Notes: generated by a model from the sequence alone, not told the origin. 64,000 nucleotides of DNA from Paenisporosarcina macmurdoensis (GCF_042658845.1 NZ_JBHSRI010000009.1:124001-188000); one strand, 5' to 3'; shown: positions 1 to 10,828, numbered from the stretch's first letter. Translations and numbers: made by a program.

Positions 1-557
1 AACGATACCCTGGCCGATTCATGAGAGAAGATGTCCTCCACTTTATTGGACCATCATTGAAACAAACTTTTGATAACATTGACGAAAATTTATCAGCACA
101 GTTAATTCTAGAATACCGGGCATGGAATATTGAAATGCATGACCAGATGGTGGTCGAATATGATGGTGTAAGTGAAACTCTTCGAATATTAAAAGCACGG
201 GGTATTAAGATGGCCATTGTGTCAACAAAAAAGCAGGATATTATTCAACGCGGCTTAAAGTTCATGGGGATAGAAGATATATTTGAAATCGTTATTGCTC
301 TGGATGACGTAGTAAATCCAAAGCCAGATCCTGAACCCATTTTACTAGCTCTTGAGAGATTGAATGCTACACCACAAGAAGCGTTAATGATAGGCGATAA
401 CTCGCATGATATCGAAGGCGGTCAAAATGCGCTTGTTCGAACAGCTGGTGTTTCTTGGACTGCAAAGGGTGAAGCATATTTAGCGACTTTTAAGCCAACC
501 TATATGTTGCACCATATTTCTGAGTTACTTGAAATTGTAGATGGTCAATCGACATGA
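1..557 (+). CDS. ppaX: Pyrophosphatase PpaX, 5' end missing (window edge)
   Basis: HAD-superfamily hydrolase matching the C-terminal two thirds of PpaX. In Bacillus this enzyme hydrolyses the pyrophosphate released when HPr kinase/phosphorylase dephosphorylates P-Ser-HPr. The frame is open to the left edge (first whole codon at base 3, reading RYPGRF before the first ATG at 21), so the N-terminal DxD nucleophile region lies outside the window and the ATG at 21 is internal. Visible motifs are the motif II serine in IVSTKK, the motif III lysine in PKPDPEP, and the motif IV acidic pair in MIGDNSHDI. The stop overlaps the next start as ATGA. The downstream order (acetyltransferase, then hisZ) is that of B. 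subtilis. Identification is confident. Confidence 0.93.
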   Translation, partial: RYPGRFMREDVLHFIGPSLKQTFDNIDENLSAQLILEYRAWNIEMHDQMVVEYDGVSETLRILKARGIKMAIVSTKKQDIIQRGLKFMGIEDIFEIVIALDDVVNPKPDPEPILLALERLNATPQEALMIGDNSHDIEGGQNALVRTAGVSWTAKGEAYLATFKPTYMLHHISELLEIVDGQST

Positions 558-1063
558 GAAGGACAGAACGTTTTCCTGTCGAAGGTGCAAACTCGCTTTG
601 GCATATTTATAAGACTGTGTCGCTTTGGAAAGTAATGAAAAATTTTATCGTTATCCAACTCGGTAGATATAGTCCTTCACTGCCATTCAAAAACTTTCTT
701 TATCGCCGTTTTTTACATATGAAAGTGGGAGACCAAACCTCTTTCGCTTTAATGGTTATGCCAGATGTGATGTTTCCAGAAAGAATTAAAATAGGGAAAA
801 ATTCAATCATTGGCTATAATACAACTTTATTAGCTCATGAGTACTTAATAGATGAATATCGCATTGGGGATGTTGAAATCGGGGATCGAGTTCTAATTGG
901 GGCAAATTCAACGATTTTACCAGGGGTGCACATTGGAGACGGTGCGATTGTTTCGGCTGCAACTCTTGTGCATAAAGATGTTCAAGCAGGAAGTTTTGTT
1001 GGGGGAAACCCGATGAAAGTAATTTATACAGCTGAAGAAATGGTGAGTCGTCACCTAAAGTAA
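554..1063 (+). CDS. yvoF: Hexapeptide-repeat acetyltransferase (YvoF-like)
   Basis: Small acyltransferase of the left-handed beta-helix class, 169 residues. From about residue 70 it shows imperfect hexapeptide turns (IKIGKNSIIGYNT, VEIGDRVLIGAN, VHIGDGAIVSAA), followed by the GGNPMKVI ending typical of this family after the acetyl-CoA site. The acceptor cannot be read from sequence; maltose or galactoside O-acetyltransferases and NeuD-like enzymes share this fold. The gene overlaps ppaX by four bases and is followed by a strong terminator, so the two are one transcription unit, as ppaX-yvoF is in B. subtilis. The symbol rests on that synteny and length. Confidence 0.85.
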   Translation: MRRTERFPVEGANSLWHIYKTVSLWKVMKNFIVIQLGRYSPSLPFKNFLYRRFLHMKVGDQTSFALMVMPDVMFPERIKIGKNSIIGYNTTLLAHEYLIDEYRIGDVEIGDRVLIGANSTILPGVHIGDGAIVSAATLVHKDVQAGSFVGGNPMKVIYTAEEMVSRHLK

Positions 1064-1067
1064 TCAG

Positions 1068-1112
1068 AAAAGACCTCATGAAGTGAATTTCAATGCTTCA
1101 TGGGGTCTTTTG
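1068..1112 (+). terminator. Rho-independent terminator after yvoF
   Basis: Stem AAAAGACC(T)CATGAAG pairs with CTTCATG(G)GGTCTTTT around a short loop, followed by a U-rich tail. It separates the ppaX unit from the his promoter that starts a few bases later. Confidence 0.85.
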
Positions 1113-1114
1113 TA

Positions 1115-1143
1115 TTGACTCAACTTGTCATCTGCGTTAAAAT
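1115..1143 (+). promoter_or_regulatory. SigA-type promoter of the his operon
   Basis: TTGACT (1115-1120) and TAAAAT (1138-1143) are separated by 17 bp, close to consensus. Only about 70 nt remain between the expected transcription start and hisZ. That is too short for a T-box leader and I see no attenuator hairpin there. Confidence 0.75.
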
Positions 1144-1215
1144 AAATTTTATTTCATCCTAGTAGTATGCTAGTGTACTAAAGCAAATTATCCTTATTTA
1201 GGAAGTGAATAATGA

Positions 1216-2400
1216 ATGACACCTATACGAAAATTCGAAAAACCGCTTGGTATGAGAGACTCTTTCCCACTAATTAATGAGAAAAAGGAAAAAGTGCGTG
1301 ACATTGGACGAAGATTTTTCCAATCACGTGGTTTTGATTTTATTAAAACACCAACTGTTGAGTACTATGAGACGATTGGAAAAGCATCTGCCATACCGGA
1401 CTCTTCTTTATTTAAATTAGTAGACCGTCAAGGTGAAACGCTGGTTTTAAGACCAGATATGACTACTCCAATTGTTCGTGTCGCAACGTCTAAGTTGTTA
1501 AAAGAACAAATTCCTTTGCGCCTCGCTTATTTTGCCAATGTGTTTCGTGCACAAGAACATGAAGGTGGCAGACCAGCTGAATTCGAACAGATGGGCGTGG
1601 AGTTAATTGGAGATGACTCTGTTTATGCCGATGCAGAAATGATTATCACGGCTTCTGAATTTGTTCAAGAACTAGGGATAGATTCTTATCGATTAACAGT
1701 TGGACATGCAGGTTTATTGCAATCTATTTTGACTCAGCTGACACAGTCGGAAGAACAAGTGAAAGAATTACGTAAATTACTTGTAGAGAAAAATATGGTT
1801 GGATTTGAAGATGCAGTGAGAACATTCGGACTTTCAAATGAAGACGAGCAGCGTTTTATTGAATTTATTGGACAAGCTTCTAATGTGCAATCAATACAAC
1901 AGTTACGTCCATTTATTGATGAAACGAATGATGCACAAGTCACCATGTTTTCTTATCTTAACGACTTGTCTTCGTTATTAGAAAATGCGGGTTTATCAAA
2001 AATGATCACTTACGATTTGACATTAACGAGTGAAATGAGTTATTACACAGGAATGTTATTTGAGGTTTTTGCGAGTGGCTCAGGCTTCGCTATTGGTAAT
2101 GGAGGACGCTACGATGGGTTACTGCAAGCGTTTAATTCAGATGTTGGTGCCACTGGCTTTGGATTAAGAGTAGATCGACTACTAGAAGTAATGACTACTA
2201 CAACGACACGTGAACCTCATACATTAATCTTATTTGATTCGGCTAATTATGCGAAAGCTGTTCATAAAGCCGTAAATTCAAGAAATCAGGGGATTCGTAC
2301 AACTATACAATATAAGGAAAGTGTTGAAGACCAAGAAGCATTTCAAGCAAACTTTTCGGATGTCGTGTGGTTAATAGAAGGAGATGGCAATAATGAGTAG
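1216..2400 (+). CDS. hisZ: ATP phosphoribosyltransferase regulatory subunit HisZ
   Basis: HisRS-like protein of 394 residues that pairs with short-form HisG to make the hetero-octameric ATP phosphoribosyltransferase, the feedback-regulated first step of histidine synthesis. It has class II aaRS-type motifs ([16 protein letters not shown] near residues 112-126; [11 protein letters not shown] and [11 protein letters not shown] in the C-terminal third) but no C-terminal anticodon-binding domain, which is what distinguishes HisZ from HisS. The ATG at 1216 is preceded by AGGAAG at 1200; an alternative ATG four bases upstream is out of frame. First gene of the operon; its 3' end overlaps hisG by eight bases. 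Confidence 0.95.
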   Translation: MTPIRKFEKPLGMRDSFPLINEKKEKVRDIGRRFFQSRGFDFIKTPTVEYYETIGKASAIPDSSLFKLVDRQGETLVLRPDMTTPIVRVATSKLLKEQIPLRLAYFANVFRAQEHEGGRPAEFEQMGVELIGDDSVYADAEMIITASEFVQELGIDSYRLTVGHAGLLQSILTQLTQSEEQVKELRKLLVEKNMVGFEDAVRTFGLSNEDEQRFIEFIGQASNVQSIQQLRPFIDETNDAQVTMFSYLNDLSSLLENAGLSKMITYDLTLTSEMSYYTGMLFEVFASGSGFAIGNGGRYDGLLQAFNSDVGATGFGLRVDRLLEVMTTTTTREPHTLILFDSANYAKAVHKAVNSRNQGIRTTIQYKESVEDQEAFQANFSDVVWLIEGDGNNE

Positions 2401-3019
2401 TGAACTGACAATTGCGATGCCGAAAGGACGCATTTTTGAAGAAGCCTATGCTTTACTTCAAAAAGCTGGTTTTCAGTTACCCGATGACTTAGAAGATTCT
2501 CGAAAACTCATCGTCGAAGTTCCAAACGAAAGAATTCGATTTATTTTAGCAAAACCAATGGATGTACCTGTTTATGTGGAACATGGGGTTGCAGATATCG
2601 GAATAGCGGGTAAAGATGTATTACTAGAGCAAAAGCGAAGCGTTCATGAATTGCTTGATTTGAAAATTAGTCAATGCTATATCGCAACGGCTGGCTTACC
2701 CAATACAGTCATGAATGATATTGCTCCTCGAGTAGCAACGAAATATCCAGAGATTGCTTCTAATTTTTATAAAGAAAAAGGCGAGCAAGTCGAAATTATT
2801 GGCTTAAATGGTTCGATTGAATTGGCACCAATGATTGGACTTGCAGATCGAATTGTAGATATCGTATCAACAGGAAGAACATTAAAAGAAAATGGATTAG
2901 TTGAATATGAACACATTGTCGATGTAACATCTAGATTAATTGCTAATCCTGTTAGCTATCGATTAAAAAGTGAACGCATTCGGGATATGGTGAAGCGCCT
3001 AAAAGATTCAATGGAGTAA
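2393..3019 (+). CDS. hisG: ATP phosphoribosyltransferase catalytic subunit HisG (short form)
   Basis: Condenses ATP with PRPP to phosphoribosyl-ATP, committing flux to histidine. The 208-residue length, without the C-terminal ACT-like regulatory domain, marks the short form that needs HisZ, encoded immediately upstream. Family signatures are [14 protein letters not shown] at the N-terminus, the [10 protein letters not shown] segment, and the PRPP-binding loop region [14 protein letters not shown] near residue 160. I chose ATG 2393 over ATG 2384 because AAGGAG (2378-2383) abuts 2384 but sits nine bases before 2393. An untranslated gap of 12 bases with GGAGG precedes hisD. Confidence 0.95.
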   Translation: MSSELTIAMPKGRIFEEAYALLQKAGFQLPDDLEDSRKLIVEVPNERIRFILAKPMDVPVYVEHGVADIGIAGKDVLLEQKRSVHELLDLKISQCYIATAGLPNTVMNDIAPRVATKYPEIASNFYKEKGEQVEIIGLNGSIELAPMIGLADRIVDIVSTGRTLKENGLVEYEHIVDVTSRLIANPVSYRLKSERIRDMVKRLKDSME

Positions 3020-3031
3020 GGAGGATGTAAC

Positions 3032-4318
3032 ATGCGAATCGTTTCTTTATCAAAAGATATTTCATTAAAACGACCATTAGAAATGGGTAACGCAGAACAA
3101 ATGAAGACGGTAAAAATGGTTTTAGCAGACGTTAAAAGTCGTGGTGACGCAGCTATTGCAGAATACAGCGAGAAATGGGATCGTGTTAAACTACATGAGT
3201 TTCGTGTTTCTACAGAAGAAATCAATCATGCAAAGGCTAATTTCGACGCTGAACTTCTTAAGGACTTAGAAGAAGCTGCCCATAATATCCGAGTTTTCCA
3301 TGAAAAGCAAAAACGTTCATCGTATCAAGTGGATGTTGAAAATGGCTCATTTATTGGGCAACGAGTAAGTCCTTTAGACGCTGTAGGTTTATATGTACCA
3401 GGTGGTTCAGCGGCGTACCCATCATCAGTATTAATGAATGTGATTCCTGCTCAAGTAGCAGGTGTGGAACGAATTGTAATTGTTTCTCCTCCGAACGATC
3501 AAGGTGCTTTGCCTGATGCAGTGTTGGTTGCGGCGTCAATCTTAGGGATTGAAGAAATTTATAAAATTGGCGGTGCTCAAGCAATTGCGGCATTGGCATA
3601 TGGCACAGAATCAATTAGTCCAGTGGATAAAATAACAGGTCCAGGGAATGTTTTTGTTGCACTGGCTAAACGAGAAGTATTTGGAGTCGTTGCAATTGAT
3701 ATGATTGCTGGTCCCAGTGAGATTGCAATTATCGCTGATGAAACGGCATATGCAGATGAAGTGGCAGCAGATTTATTGTCGCAAGCAGAACATGACCCGA
3801 TGGCTTGTCCGATTTTACTCACGACCAGTGATTTTTTCGCACATGAAGTCGCTCATGAAGTTGAAAAACAACTAACAAAACTTCCACGCGAGAAAATTGC
3901 ACGTGCTGCTGTTGAAAAGTTTGGCAGAATTTATGTAGCGGAAACAATGGAGGATATTGTTGAAGCGGTTAATAAATTAGCACCTGAGCATTTAGAAATC
4001 ATGACAAGTAATCCCCAAGTAGTGGCACAACAAGTTCGTCATGCTGGCGCGATATTTATAGGACGCTACAGTTCTGAACCAATTGGAGATTACTTTGCTG
4101 GAACGAATCATGTATTACCGACTAATAGCACAGCTCGTTTTTCAAGTCCGTTATCGGTGGATGATTTTATTAAAAAGACAAGTATCATTTATTACACACA
4201 AGAAACTTGGCTTCAGCACGCACCTAAAATTGCGCGTCTTGCAAGGATGGAAGGTTTAGAAGGCCATGCGCGCGCAGTAGAATCAAGAGGATGGGCAAAG
4301 GAGATGGATCAATCATGA
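3032..4318 (+). CDS. hisD: Histidinol dehydrogenase HisD
   Basis: NAD-dependent, zinc-containing enzyme catalysing the last two oxidations, L-histidinol to L-histidinal to L-histidine, in the cytosol. At 428 residues it has standard length. Recognisable family segments are [55 protein letters not shown] (catalytic and metal-ligand region) and the C-terminal [10 protein letters not shown] strong AAGGAGG precedes the ATG. Its TGA overlaps the hisB start as ATGA, which suggests translational coupling. Confidence 0.97.
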   Translation: MRIVSLSKDISLKRPLEMGNAEQMKTVKMVLADVKSRGDAAIAEYSEKWDRVKLHEFRVSTEEINHAKANFDAELLKDLEEAAHNIRVFHEKQKRSSYQVDVENGSFIGQRVSPLDAVGLYVPGGSAAYPSSVLMNVIPAQVAGVERIVIVSPPNDQGALPDAVLVAASILGIEEIYKIGGAQAIAALAYGTESISPVDKITGPGNVFVALAKREVFGVVAIDMIAGPSEIAIIADETAYADEVAADLLSQAEHDPMACPILLTTSDFFAHEVAHEVEKQLTKLPREKIARAAVEKFGRIYVAETMEDIVEAVNKLAPEHLEIMTSNPQVVAQQVRHAGAIFIGRYSSEPIGDYFAGTNHVLPTNSTARFSSPLSVDDFIKKTSIIYYTQETWLQHAPKIARLARMEGLEGHARAVESRGWAKEMDQS

Positions 4319-4905
4319 CACGTCAAGCAACTATTAATCGAATGACCAATGAAACACAAGTGAATGTTACACTTCAACTAGATGGAGAGGGACAAGCAAC
4401 GATTGATACAGGTGTGCCATTTATGGATCATATGCTCGACTTGTTTGTGAAACACGGATTCTTTGATGCCACCATTCAAGCTTCTGGGGATACACATATT
4501 GATGATCACCATACAACTGAAGATATTGGTATTGTGTTAGGGCAAGTAGTAAAAGAAGCACTCGGCGATAAAAAAGGAATTCGTCGCTACGGCAATGCGT
4601 TTGTCCCTATGGATGATGCGTTAGCACAAGTGGTTATTGACTGTTCCAACCGTCCACATTTAGAGTTCAGAGCCGTTCTGCCGAATGAAAAAGTAGGCAA
4701 TTTCGATACAGAACTAGTCCATGAGTTTCTCTGGAAATTTGCACTGGAAGCACGTATGAATGTTCATGTCATCGTCCACTACGGTCACAATACACATCAT
4801 ATAATTGAAGCGATATTTAAAGCGTTAGCACGAGCATTAGATGAAGCTGTGTCAATTGACCCGCGTGTTAAGGGAGTGCCATCTACGAAAGGGTTATTGA
4901 CATGA
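4315..4905 (+). CDS. hisB: Imidazoleglycerol-phosphate dehydratase HisB
   Basis: Monofunctional IGP dehydratase, 196 residues, converting imidazole-glycerol phosphate to imidazole-acetol phosphate. The manganese ligands are visible in the duplicated His/Glu motifs [26 protein letters not shown] and [12 protein letters not shown]. The frame is open upstream to 4291, but the ATG at 4315 has AAAGGAG at a suitable distance, matches the family N-terminus ([13 protein letters not shown]) and overlaps the hisD stop by four bases. There is no fused histidinol-phosphatase domain as in enterobacteria. Confidence 0.96.
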   Translation: MTRQATINRMTNETQVNVTLQLDGEGQATIDTGVPFMDHMLDLFVKHGFFDATIQASGDTHIDDHHTTEDIGIVLGQVVKEALGDKKGIRRYGNAFVPMDDALAQVVIDCSNRPHLEFRAVLPNEKVGNFDTELVHEFLWKFALEARMNVHVIVHYGHNTHHIIEAIFKALARALDEAVSIDPRVKGVPSTKGLLT

Positions 4906-5555
4906 AAATTGGTGTAATTGATTACGGAATGGGTAATTTATATAGTGTCGAACAGGCTTTACTTCGACTCGAATGTGAAGTATTTATTACGTCAGATATA
5001 AACATGCTAAATCAAATGGATGGATACTTGTTACCCGGTGTAGGGGCATTCCCCGATGCCATGCGTCGATTAAGTGAGCTATGTTTGGATGATTATATTA
5101 AGCAACTTGCCACAACCAATAAACCACTACTCGGTATTTGTTTAGGTATGCAACTATTATATGAAGATAGTAAAGAAAATGGCTTAACAAAAGGCTTAGG
5201 TATTTTCACGGGTAATATTCAAAAATTTGATGAACTTGACTCCCAACAAAATCGAGTGCGAATTCCTCATATGGGCTGGAACCCTCTGTCTTTTACACAT
5301 CAACCTGAATGGCTAGATGGTCTGGATAAAGAAGATTCTACACATGTTTACTTCGTACATTCCTATTTAGCTCAAAATACACGACAACATGAAGTAGTAG
5401 CAAGCAGTACATATGCTGGTCAATTCGTACCTGGTCTTGTTCAAAAAGATAATTTCACCGGCATGCAGTTTCATCCGGAAAAATCAGGACCGTTCGGTAA
5501 ATACTTGTTGGCTAAATGGGTGAAGCAAGTGAAAGGGAGGAGAGATCAACCATGA
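4902..5555 (+). CDS. hisH: Imidazole glycerol phosphate synthase, glutaminase subunit HisH
   Basis: Class I glutamine amidotransferase, 217 residues, supplying ammonia to HisF through the subunit interface. The catalytic triad is visible: nucleophile Cys in [14 protein letters not shown] near residue 80, and His-Glu in MQFHPEKSG near residues 188-190. The N-terminus ([18 protein letters not shown]) is typical. It overlaps hisB by ATGA and its own TGA overlaps the hisA start. The partner hisF lies one gene away in the same operon. Confidence 0.96.
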   Translation: MKIGVIDYGMGNLYSVEQALLRLECEVFITSDINMLNQMDGYLLPGVGAFPDAMRRLSELCLDDYIKQLATTNKPLLGICLGMQLLYEDSKENGLTKGLGIFTGNIQKFDELDSQQNRVRIPHMGWNPLSFTHQPEWLDGLDKEDSTHVYFVHSYLAQNTRQHEVVASSTYAGQFVPGLVQKDNFTGMQFHPEKSGPFGKYLLAKWVKQVKGRRDQP

Positions 5556-6295
5556 CTTCGATTGACATATATCCAGCTATTGATATGCGTGGAGGTAAGT
5601 GTGTTCGCTTATTTAAAGGTGATTACAATCTAGAAACTGTCTATGCAGACTCTCCTTTTGAAATGGCCAAATCCTTTGCAGAGCAAGGGGCAAAGTGGAT
5701 ACATATGGTTGATTTAGATGGAGCGAAAGATGGCAAACGTATTCACGATAAGGATGTCATTCGAGCTGCGACAGAGTTAGGTGTGAATGTTCAAATAGGT
5801 GGCGGGATTCGGACTGAAGAAGATGTGAAACATTATCTCGATAATGGGGTAACACGTGTCATTATAGGGAGCTTAGCAATTCAGCAACCAGAGTTAGCCG
5901 TGTCTTTCATTCAGAAATTTGGTGCGGAACGAATTGTCATAGGACTTGATGCGAAAGATGGAATGGTCGCAACACACGGTTGGCTGGAGACGTCAACCAA
6001 GTCTGCAATTGAAGTAGGACAATATTTTTCAAAACATGGTGCCAAAGTATTTATTTTCACAGATATTGCAACAGATGGGACATTAACAGGACCCAATATT
6101 TTGGCGAATGAATTACTCGCTGAAGCTACCGGTGCAGAAGTGATTGTGTCTGGTGGTATTAGTTCGCTAGCAGATGTGAACCAAGTGGCAAAGGCAGCAA
6201 CTCGTTCAATGATTGGTGGAGTTATTATTGGCAAAGCGCTTTATGAAAATCGATTTACCTTACCACAAGCTTTACGTGAGGTGACTTCATGTTAA
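5552..6295 (+). CDS. hisA: Phosphoribosylformimino-5-aminoimidazole carboxamide ribotide isomerase HisA
   Basis: TIM-barrel Amadori isomerase converting ProFAR to PRFAR, 247 residues. The two catalytic aspartates fit in [14 protein letters not shown] at the N-terminus and [14 protein letters not shown] near residue 170; the phosphate-binding loops are GGGIRTEED and SGGISSLAD. The frame extends upstream to 5516, but that stretch overlaps hisH. The ATG at 5552 follows GGGAGGAGA and gives an ATGA overlap. The C-terminus overlaps hisF by seven bases. Confidence 0.96.
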   Translation: MTSIDIYPAIDMRGGKCVRLFKGDYNLETVYADSPFEMAKSFAEQGAKWIHMVDLDGAKDGKRIHDKDVIRAATELGVNVQIGGGIRTEEDVKHYLDNGVTRVIIGSLAIQQPELAVSFIQKFGAERIVIGLDAKDGMVATHGWLETSTKSAIEVGQYFSKHGAKVFIFTDIATDGTLTGPNILANELLAEATGAEVIVSGGISSLADVNQVAKAATRSMIGGVIIGKALYENRFTLPQALREVTSC

Positions 6296-7047
6296 CGAAA
6301 CGAATCATTCCTTGTTTAGATGTAAAAGAAGGTCGTGTTGTTAAAGGTGTTCAATTTGTATCGCTACGTGATGCTGGAGATCCAGTAGAACTTGCAAAGT
6401 TTTATGATGAACAAGGAGCAGATGAGTTAGTCTTTTTAGATATTTCTGCTTCTCATGAAGGCAAAGAAACGATGGTCGATGTGGTACGTCAATCCGCAGC
6501 TGAACTAGCCATTCCATTTACAGTGGGTGGCGGAATAAGAACTATTGAAGATATGAAAAATATGTTGCGTGCAGGGGCCGATAAAGTTTCGGTAAATACA
6601 TCAGCAATAGAGCGCCCGGAGTTAATTGCAGAAGGTGCAGCATTTTTTGGTTCACAATGTATCGTTGTAGCAATTGACGCCAAATGGTCAGAAGTAGATG
6701 ACACATGGATGGTTTATACTCATGGCGGTCGTCGTGTAACACAATGGACGGCTGTTAAATGGGCGCAAGAAGCCACTCGTTTAGGTGCTGGAGAAATCCT
6801 GCTTACTTCTATGAATCAAGATGGTGAAAAAAGTGGATTTGATATAGCTTTAACGAAAGCAGTTCGAGACGCTGTCAATGTACCTGTTATTGCTAGCGGT
6901 GGAGCAGGAAATGCACAACATTTTTATGATGTTTTTACTCAAACGGATGTAGATGCTGCCCTCGCGGCTTCCATATTTCATTATAAAGAAACAAGTGTAA
7001 AAGAAGTGAAGAGTGTTTTGAGAGAGAAAGGAGTGTCAGTCAGATGA
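6289..7047 (+). CDS. hisF: Imidazole glycerol phosphate synthase, cyclase subunit HisF
   Basis: TIM-barrel synthase subunit, 252 residues. It uses ammonia from HisH to turn PRFAR into imidazole-glycerol phosphate and AICAR, linking histidine and purine synthesis. Key features are [16 protein letters not shown] (catalytic Asp near residue 11), the second catalytic Asp in [15 protein letters not shown] near residue 130, and phosphate-binding [10 protein letters not shown] and SGGAGNAQH. It overlaps hisA upstream and hisIE downstream (ATGA), so the last three products are probably made in balanced amounts. Confidence 0.97.
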   Translation: MLTKRIIPCLDVKEGRVVKGVQFVSLRDAGDPVELAKFYDEQGADELVFLDISASHEGKETMVDVVRQSAAELAIPFTVGGGIRTIEDMKNMLRAGADKVSVNTSAIERPELIAEGAAFFGSQCIVVAIDAKWSEVDDTWMVYTHGGRRVTQWTAVKWAQEATRLGAGEILLTSMNQDGEKSGFDIALTKAVRDAVNVPVIASGGAGNAQHFYDVFTQTDVDAALAASIFHYKETSVKEVKSVLREKGVSVR

Positions 7048-7679
7048 ATAAATTCCCATTAGAATCCATAAAATTTGATGAGCGTGGACTGATACCAGTC
7101 GTTGTACAAAACGCACAAACAAAAGAAGTCCTTACGGTTGCGTATATGAATTTAGAGTCACTTGAAAAAACAATTGAGACAAATCAAACATGGTTTTTTA
7201 GCCGTTCTAGACAAGAATTATGGAATAAAGGTGCGACCAGTGGAAATACGCAACAAGTCGTTGCGATAAGAGCAGATTGTGATGAAGACTCTCTAGTGGT
7301 TGAAGTACTGCCTAAAGGACCAGCATGTCACACTGGTGAAGTAAGCTGTTTCCATAAAGAAATCGTTGCTCCTGTTCAAGCGGTTGGGAGCTTTGGAATC
7401 TTAGCTAACTTAGTTCAAGTTATTCAAGATCGCGAGAAATCAATGCCTGAAGGTGCTTATACTACGTACTTATTTGAAAAAGGCGTAGATAAAATCGGTA
7501 AGAAAATTGGCGAAGAAGCAACTGAAGTTGTCATTGCTGCAAAGAATCGTGATGCAGAAGAATTACAATGGGAAGCTGCCGATTTGTTATATCATTTATT
7601 AGTGCTGCTACAAGAACAAAAAGTGGATTTATACGATGTGTTAGAAGTTTTACAAAAACGACATGAGAGTAAATCATAA
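7044..7679 (+). CDS. hisI: Bifunctional phosphoribosyl-AMP cyclohydrolase / phosphoribosyl-ATP pyrophosphatase HisIE
   Basis: Fusion of HisI (about residues 1-110) and HisE (about 115-211), carrying out steps 2 and 3 of the pathway. The cyclohydrolase half shows [20 protein letters not shown] and the zinc/magnesium-site residues in [12 protein letters not shown] and [13 protein letters not shown]. The pyrophosphohydrolase half shows the MazG-like helix [15 protein letters not shown]. Last gene of the operon. hisC and a histidinol-phosphatase gene are not present here and must be supplied elsewhere, as they are in B. subtilis. Confidence 0.96.
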   Translation: MNKFPLESIKFDERGLIPVVVQNAQTKEVLTVAYMNLESLEKTIETNQTWFFSRSRQELWNKGATSGNTQQVVAIRADCDEDSLVVEVLPKGPACHTGEVSCFHKEIVAPVQAVGSFGILANLVQVIQDREKSMPEGAYTTYLFEKGVDKIGKKIGEEATEVVIAAKNRDAEELQWEAADLLYHLLVLLQEQKVDLYDVLEVLQKRHESKS

Positions 7680-7707
7680 GTCTGTGTGATATAATAGTGA
7701 GATACTG

Positions 7708-7733
7708 AAAAGGAACCTAATGTGTTCCTTTTT
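7708..7733 (+). terminator. Hairpin with U-run after hisIE
   Basis: AAAAGGAAC pairs with GTTCCTTTT around a seven-base loop and continues into a T-rich stretch. It ends the his operon. A TATAAT at 7690-7695 lies just upstream, so if that is a promoter for the next gene the same hairpin would sit in its leader. Confidence 0.75.
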
Positions 7734-7751
7734 ACTTTTTCGGAGGCATTA

Positions 7752-9278
7752 ATTGGAAAAAAACAAAAACAACTAATGAAAGAAAATATCGTCTCGTTTA
7801 TACCAACAGGCGAATATTATTATCAAAAAGCGCTACATGCTCTGAATAGAGAGCAATTTGACAAAGCGCATAAATATTTAAGACGTGCAGCGGAATTGAG
7901 TCCTGATGATCCGCTTATTTTAATGCAATATGCAATCGTGGAAATGGAAGTTGAAAAATACGACCATGCACTCGAGTTATTGCAAAGTGCACATAGCCTT
8001 GACCCGAATGAAACAGAAATCATCTTTTTCTTAGCAGAAGTCAATGCACATCTAGGGTTTCTTTCGGATGCCCGCAAATTTGCGAAAAAGTATGTGGAAT
8101 TGGATTTGAGTGGGGTTTACGCAGAAGAAGCAATGGAAATCATTGATTTTTCCGAGCAAGATGATTGGCCTTTATTTGAAGATGATCATTTCGGAAGCGA
8201 AATCTTAATTATTCAAGAAAAAGCTAGACGTATGATGGAACAAGGTAATTTTGAACAAGCCATCGAAGTGTTAGAAAAATTAATTGAAGATAATCCTGAC
8301 TTCTGGTCGGCCTTTAATAACTTAGCCCTTGCTTATTTTTATATTGGGGAAGTCGATCAATCAAAAGCTTTACTACACAAAGTGTTAGAAGAGAACACAG
8401 GTAATTTACATGCTTTATGTAACTTAGCAGTGGTTCATTATTATGAAAAAAATGAGCAAGAGCTTGATTACTTGTTAAATTTGTTGAGTAAGATTCAACC
8501 GTATATGTTAGAACATCGCTATAAATTAGGTGCAACATTTGCTTTAGTAGGTCGTTACGACGATGCGTTTAAATGGTTGCGTTCTCTACAAAAACGAGGA
8601 TATGAAGGCGACCCAGGATTTTATTTCTGGTTATCACATTCTGCCTATTTTTCTGGTCATGAAAAAGACGCACGTTATGCTTGGAAACAATTAATTAAAA
8701 TTGATCCTGAAAAACAAGGACTTGAACCTTGGGCTGGTCAAGTAGAAGGTGAAACTCTCGAGGGCATGGAACATAACCGTGACTTTATCGTAGAGAAACT
8801 TGAAAACGCTTATCGAAGTGAGCGTATGTTTGGATTGTTTTTACTTGGTAAAACGGCTCATAAACAAGAAATCTTAGCTCATCCTGAATGGGTAAATGTT
8901 GAAACCTATTCTACAATGGAGAAGTGGTTACTTGCCTTTTCTTTAGGACATGAATTTAAAGCCATTCACTCAGCTGAGATTTCATTTATGCGAGCAGTGG
9001 ATGCAACTGAATTATTGTATTCGAAAAACCGACCCGTCACTATAGAGGGATCATCTTTATTTCAAATGTGGTTTGTTTTAATTGAACGAGCAATTGATAA
9101 AGGGTATGTATTTAAAAACCCGAATGCCTTAGCAGCAGCTGCGGATTATATGTACCAATCATCGCGTTCTCAAGGAATTACGAAGAAATCGTTGGCAGAA
9201 AACTATGAAATCACAACACCAACTTTAACGAAGTATATAAATGAACTTATTCAATTTTTACCATATTCCGATTCGTAA
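7752..9278 (+). CDS. TPR-repeat protein with C-terminal HTH-like segment (YvcD-like)
   Basis: About 508 residues. Tetratricopeptide-type helices are visible through roughly residues 20-330 (AHKYLRRAAELSPDDPLI, ALELLQSAHSLDPNET, AIEVLEKLIEDNPDFWS, ALLHKVLEENTGN). The C-terminus, GITKKSLAENYEITTPTLTK, looks like a helix-turn-helix. No catalytic motif is seen, so a scaffold or regulatory role is possible but unproven. The start is unusual: GGAGG (7742-7746) precedes ATT at 7752, the only codon at the right distance in this frame. A TTG at 7753 would be natural but is out of frame unless the following seven-A run is one base longer. ATG 7776 lacks a nearby SD. The position matches B. subtilis yvcD, between hisI and trxB. 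Confidence 0.82.
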   Translation: MGKKQKQLMKENIVSFIPTGEYYYQKALHALNREQFDKAHKYLRRAAELSPDDPLILMQYAIVEMEVEKYDHALELLQSAHSLDPNETEIIFFLAEVNAHLGFLSDARKFAKKYVELDLSGVYAEEAMEIIDFSEQDDWPLFEDDHFGSEILIIQEKARRMMEQGNFEQAIEVLEKLIEDNPDFWSAFNNLALAYFYIGEVDQSKALLHKVLEENTGNLHALCNLAVVHYYEKNEQELDYLLNLLSKIQPYMLEHRYKLGATFALVGRYDDAFKWLRSLQKRGYEGDPGFYFWLSHSAYFSGHEKDARYAWKQLIKIDPEKQGLEPWAGQVEGETLEGMEHNRDFIVEKLENAYRSERMFGLFLLGKTAHKQEILAHPEWVNVETYSTMEKWLLAFSLGHEFKAIHSAEISFMRAVDATELLYSKNRPVTIEGSSLFQMWFVLIERAIDKGYVFKNPNALAAAADYMYQSSRSQGITKKSLAENYEITTPTLTKYINELIQFLPYSDS

Positions 9279-9291
9279 GCAAAAAAGTTGA

Positions 9292-10302
<1,011 letters not shown>

Positions 10303-10402
10303 TTTTTAATCATTCTTTAATCCGTCTGTAATACGTTTGCAACAATAAAGGTGTATATTTAAGAAAGTAAATTGACCCCCTTTTTATAGCAACATTTTGA
10401 TA

Positions 10403-10444
10403 GGCTGTTCGTCGATGAAAATCGATGAGCAGCCTCTTTTTTTA
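10403..10444 (+). terminator. Terminator after trxB
   Basis: GGCTG-TCGTCGAT pairs with ATCGATGAGCAGCC around a short A-rich loop, followed by TCTTTTTTTT. Confidence 0.9.
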
Positions 10445-10615
10445 GATTTTAGCAAGTATAAGTTTTTTTAAGTTGTACTTTGGAGCATCGAGTAGCTATG
10501 TTTAGCTATAAGCGCGTTTCCGGAGAGCTTTGGAAAGCACCCTACTTCTGCAGATCGTCTTACGGCTTGGATGCTTTCGTCACTCCACACTCGCAGCAGG
10601 ATGATCTGGAAAAAT

Positions 10616-10656
10616 AAAGAGGTGGTCGAGTGACGCTGTCACAAGACCATCTCTTT
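10616..10656 (-). terminator. Hairpin, best read as a minus-strand terminator
   Basis: GAGGTGGTC (10619-10627) pairs with GACCATCTC (10645-10653), with an inner stem GTGAC/GTCAC. Read on the minus strand it is followed by a T-rich run (TTTATTTTT), whereas the plus-strand downstream side is not T-rich. It would therefore end a minus-strand transcript such as the small ORF at 10691-10828. Confidence 0.6.
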
Positions 10657-10690
10657 ATACAGTAGAAGATGCGTCCTAACGGAGTGAAAA

Positions 10691-10828
10691 TTATCCGCAC
10701 CAAAGAACGACATCAATTGTTTTCACCACGCCTAAAGGCGCACCGTTTGCTGTGCCATATTTTATGTAATCGGGCTCAACAAGGACATTTCCCGAATCTA
10801 ATTGCATTCTTTTTGGTATGACTTCCAT
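10691..10828 (-). CDS. Possible 45-residue protein, unknown
   Basis: Small open frame on the minus strand beginning MEVIPKRMQLDSGN and ending VVKTIDVVLWCG. I do not recognise a family. Support: codon choice looks ordinary for this genome, and a hairpin with a minus-strand U-run lies about 35 bases past the stop. Against: there is no Shine-Dalgarno before the ATG and the ORF lies partly under the nudix promoter. A TATTAT on the minus strand about 10 bases before the ATG could allow a leaderless transcript. It could equally be the remnant tail of a lost gene. Confidence 0.33.
   Translation of the reverse strand: MEVIPKRMQLDSGNVLVEPDYIKYGTANGAPLGVVKTIDVVLWCG

Noticed and set aside
1144..1215. 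T-box or attenuator upstream of hisZ
   Set aside because: Only about 70 nt between the -10 box and the start codon, with no T-box core sequence and no terminator hairpin.
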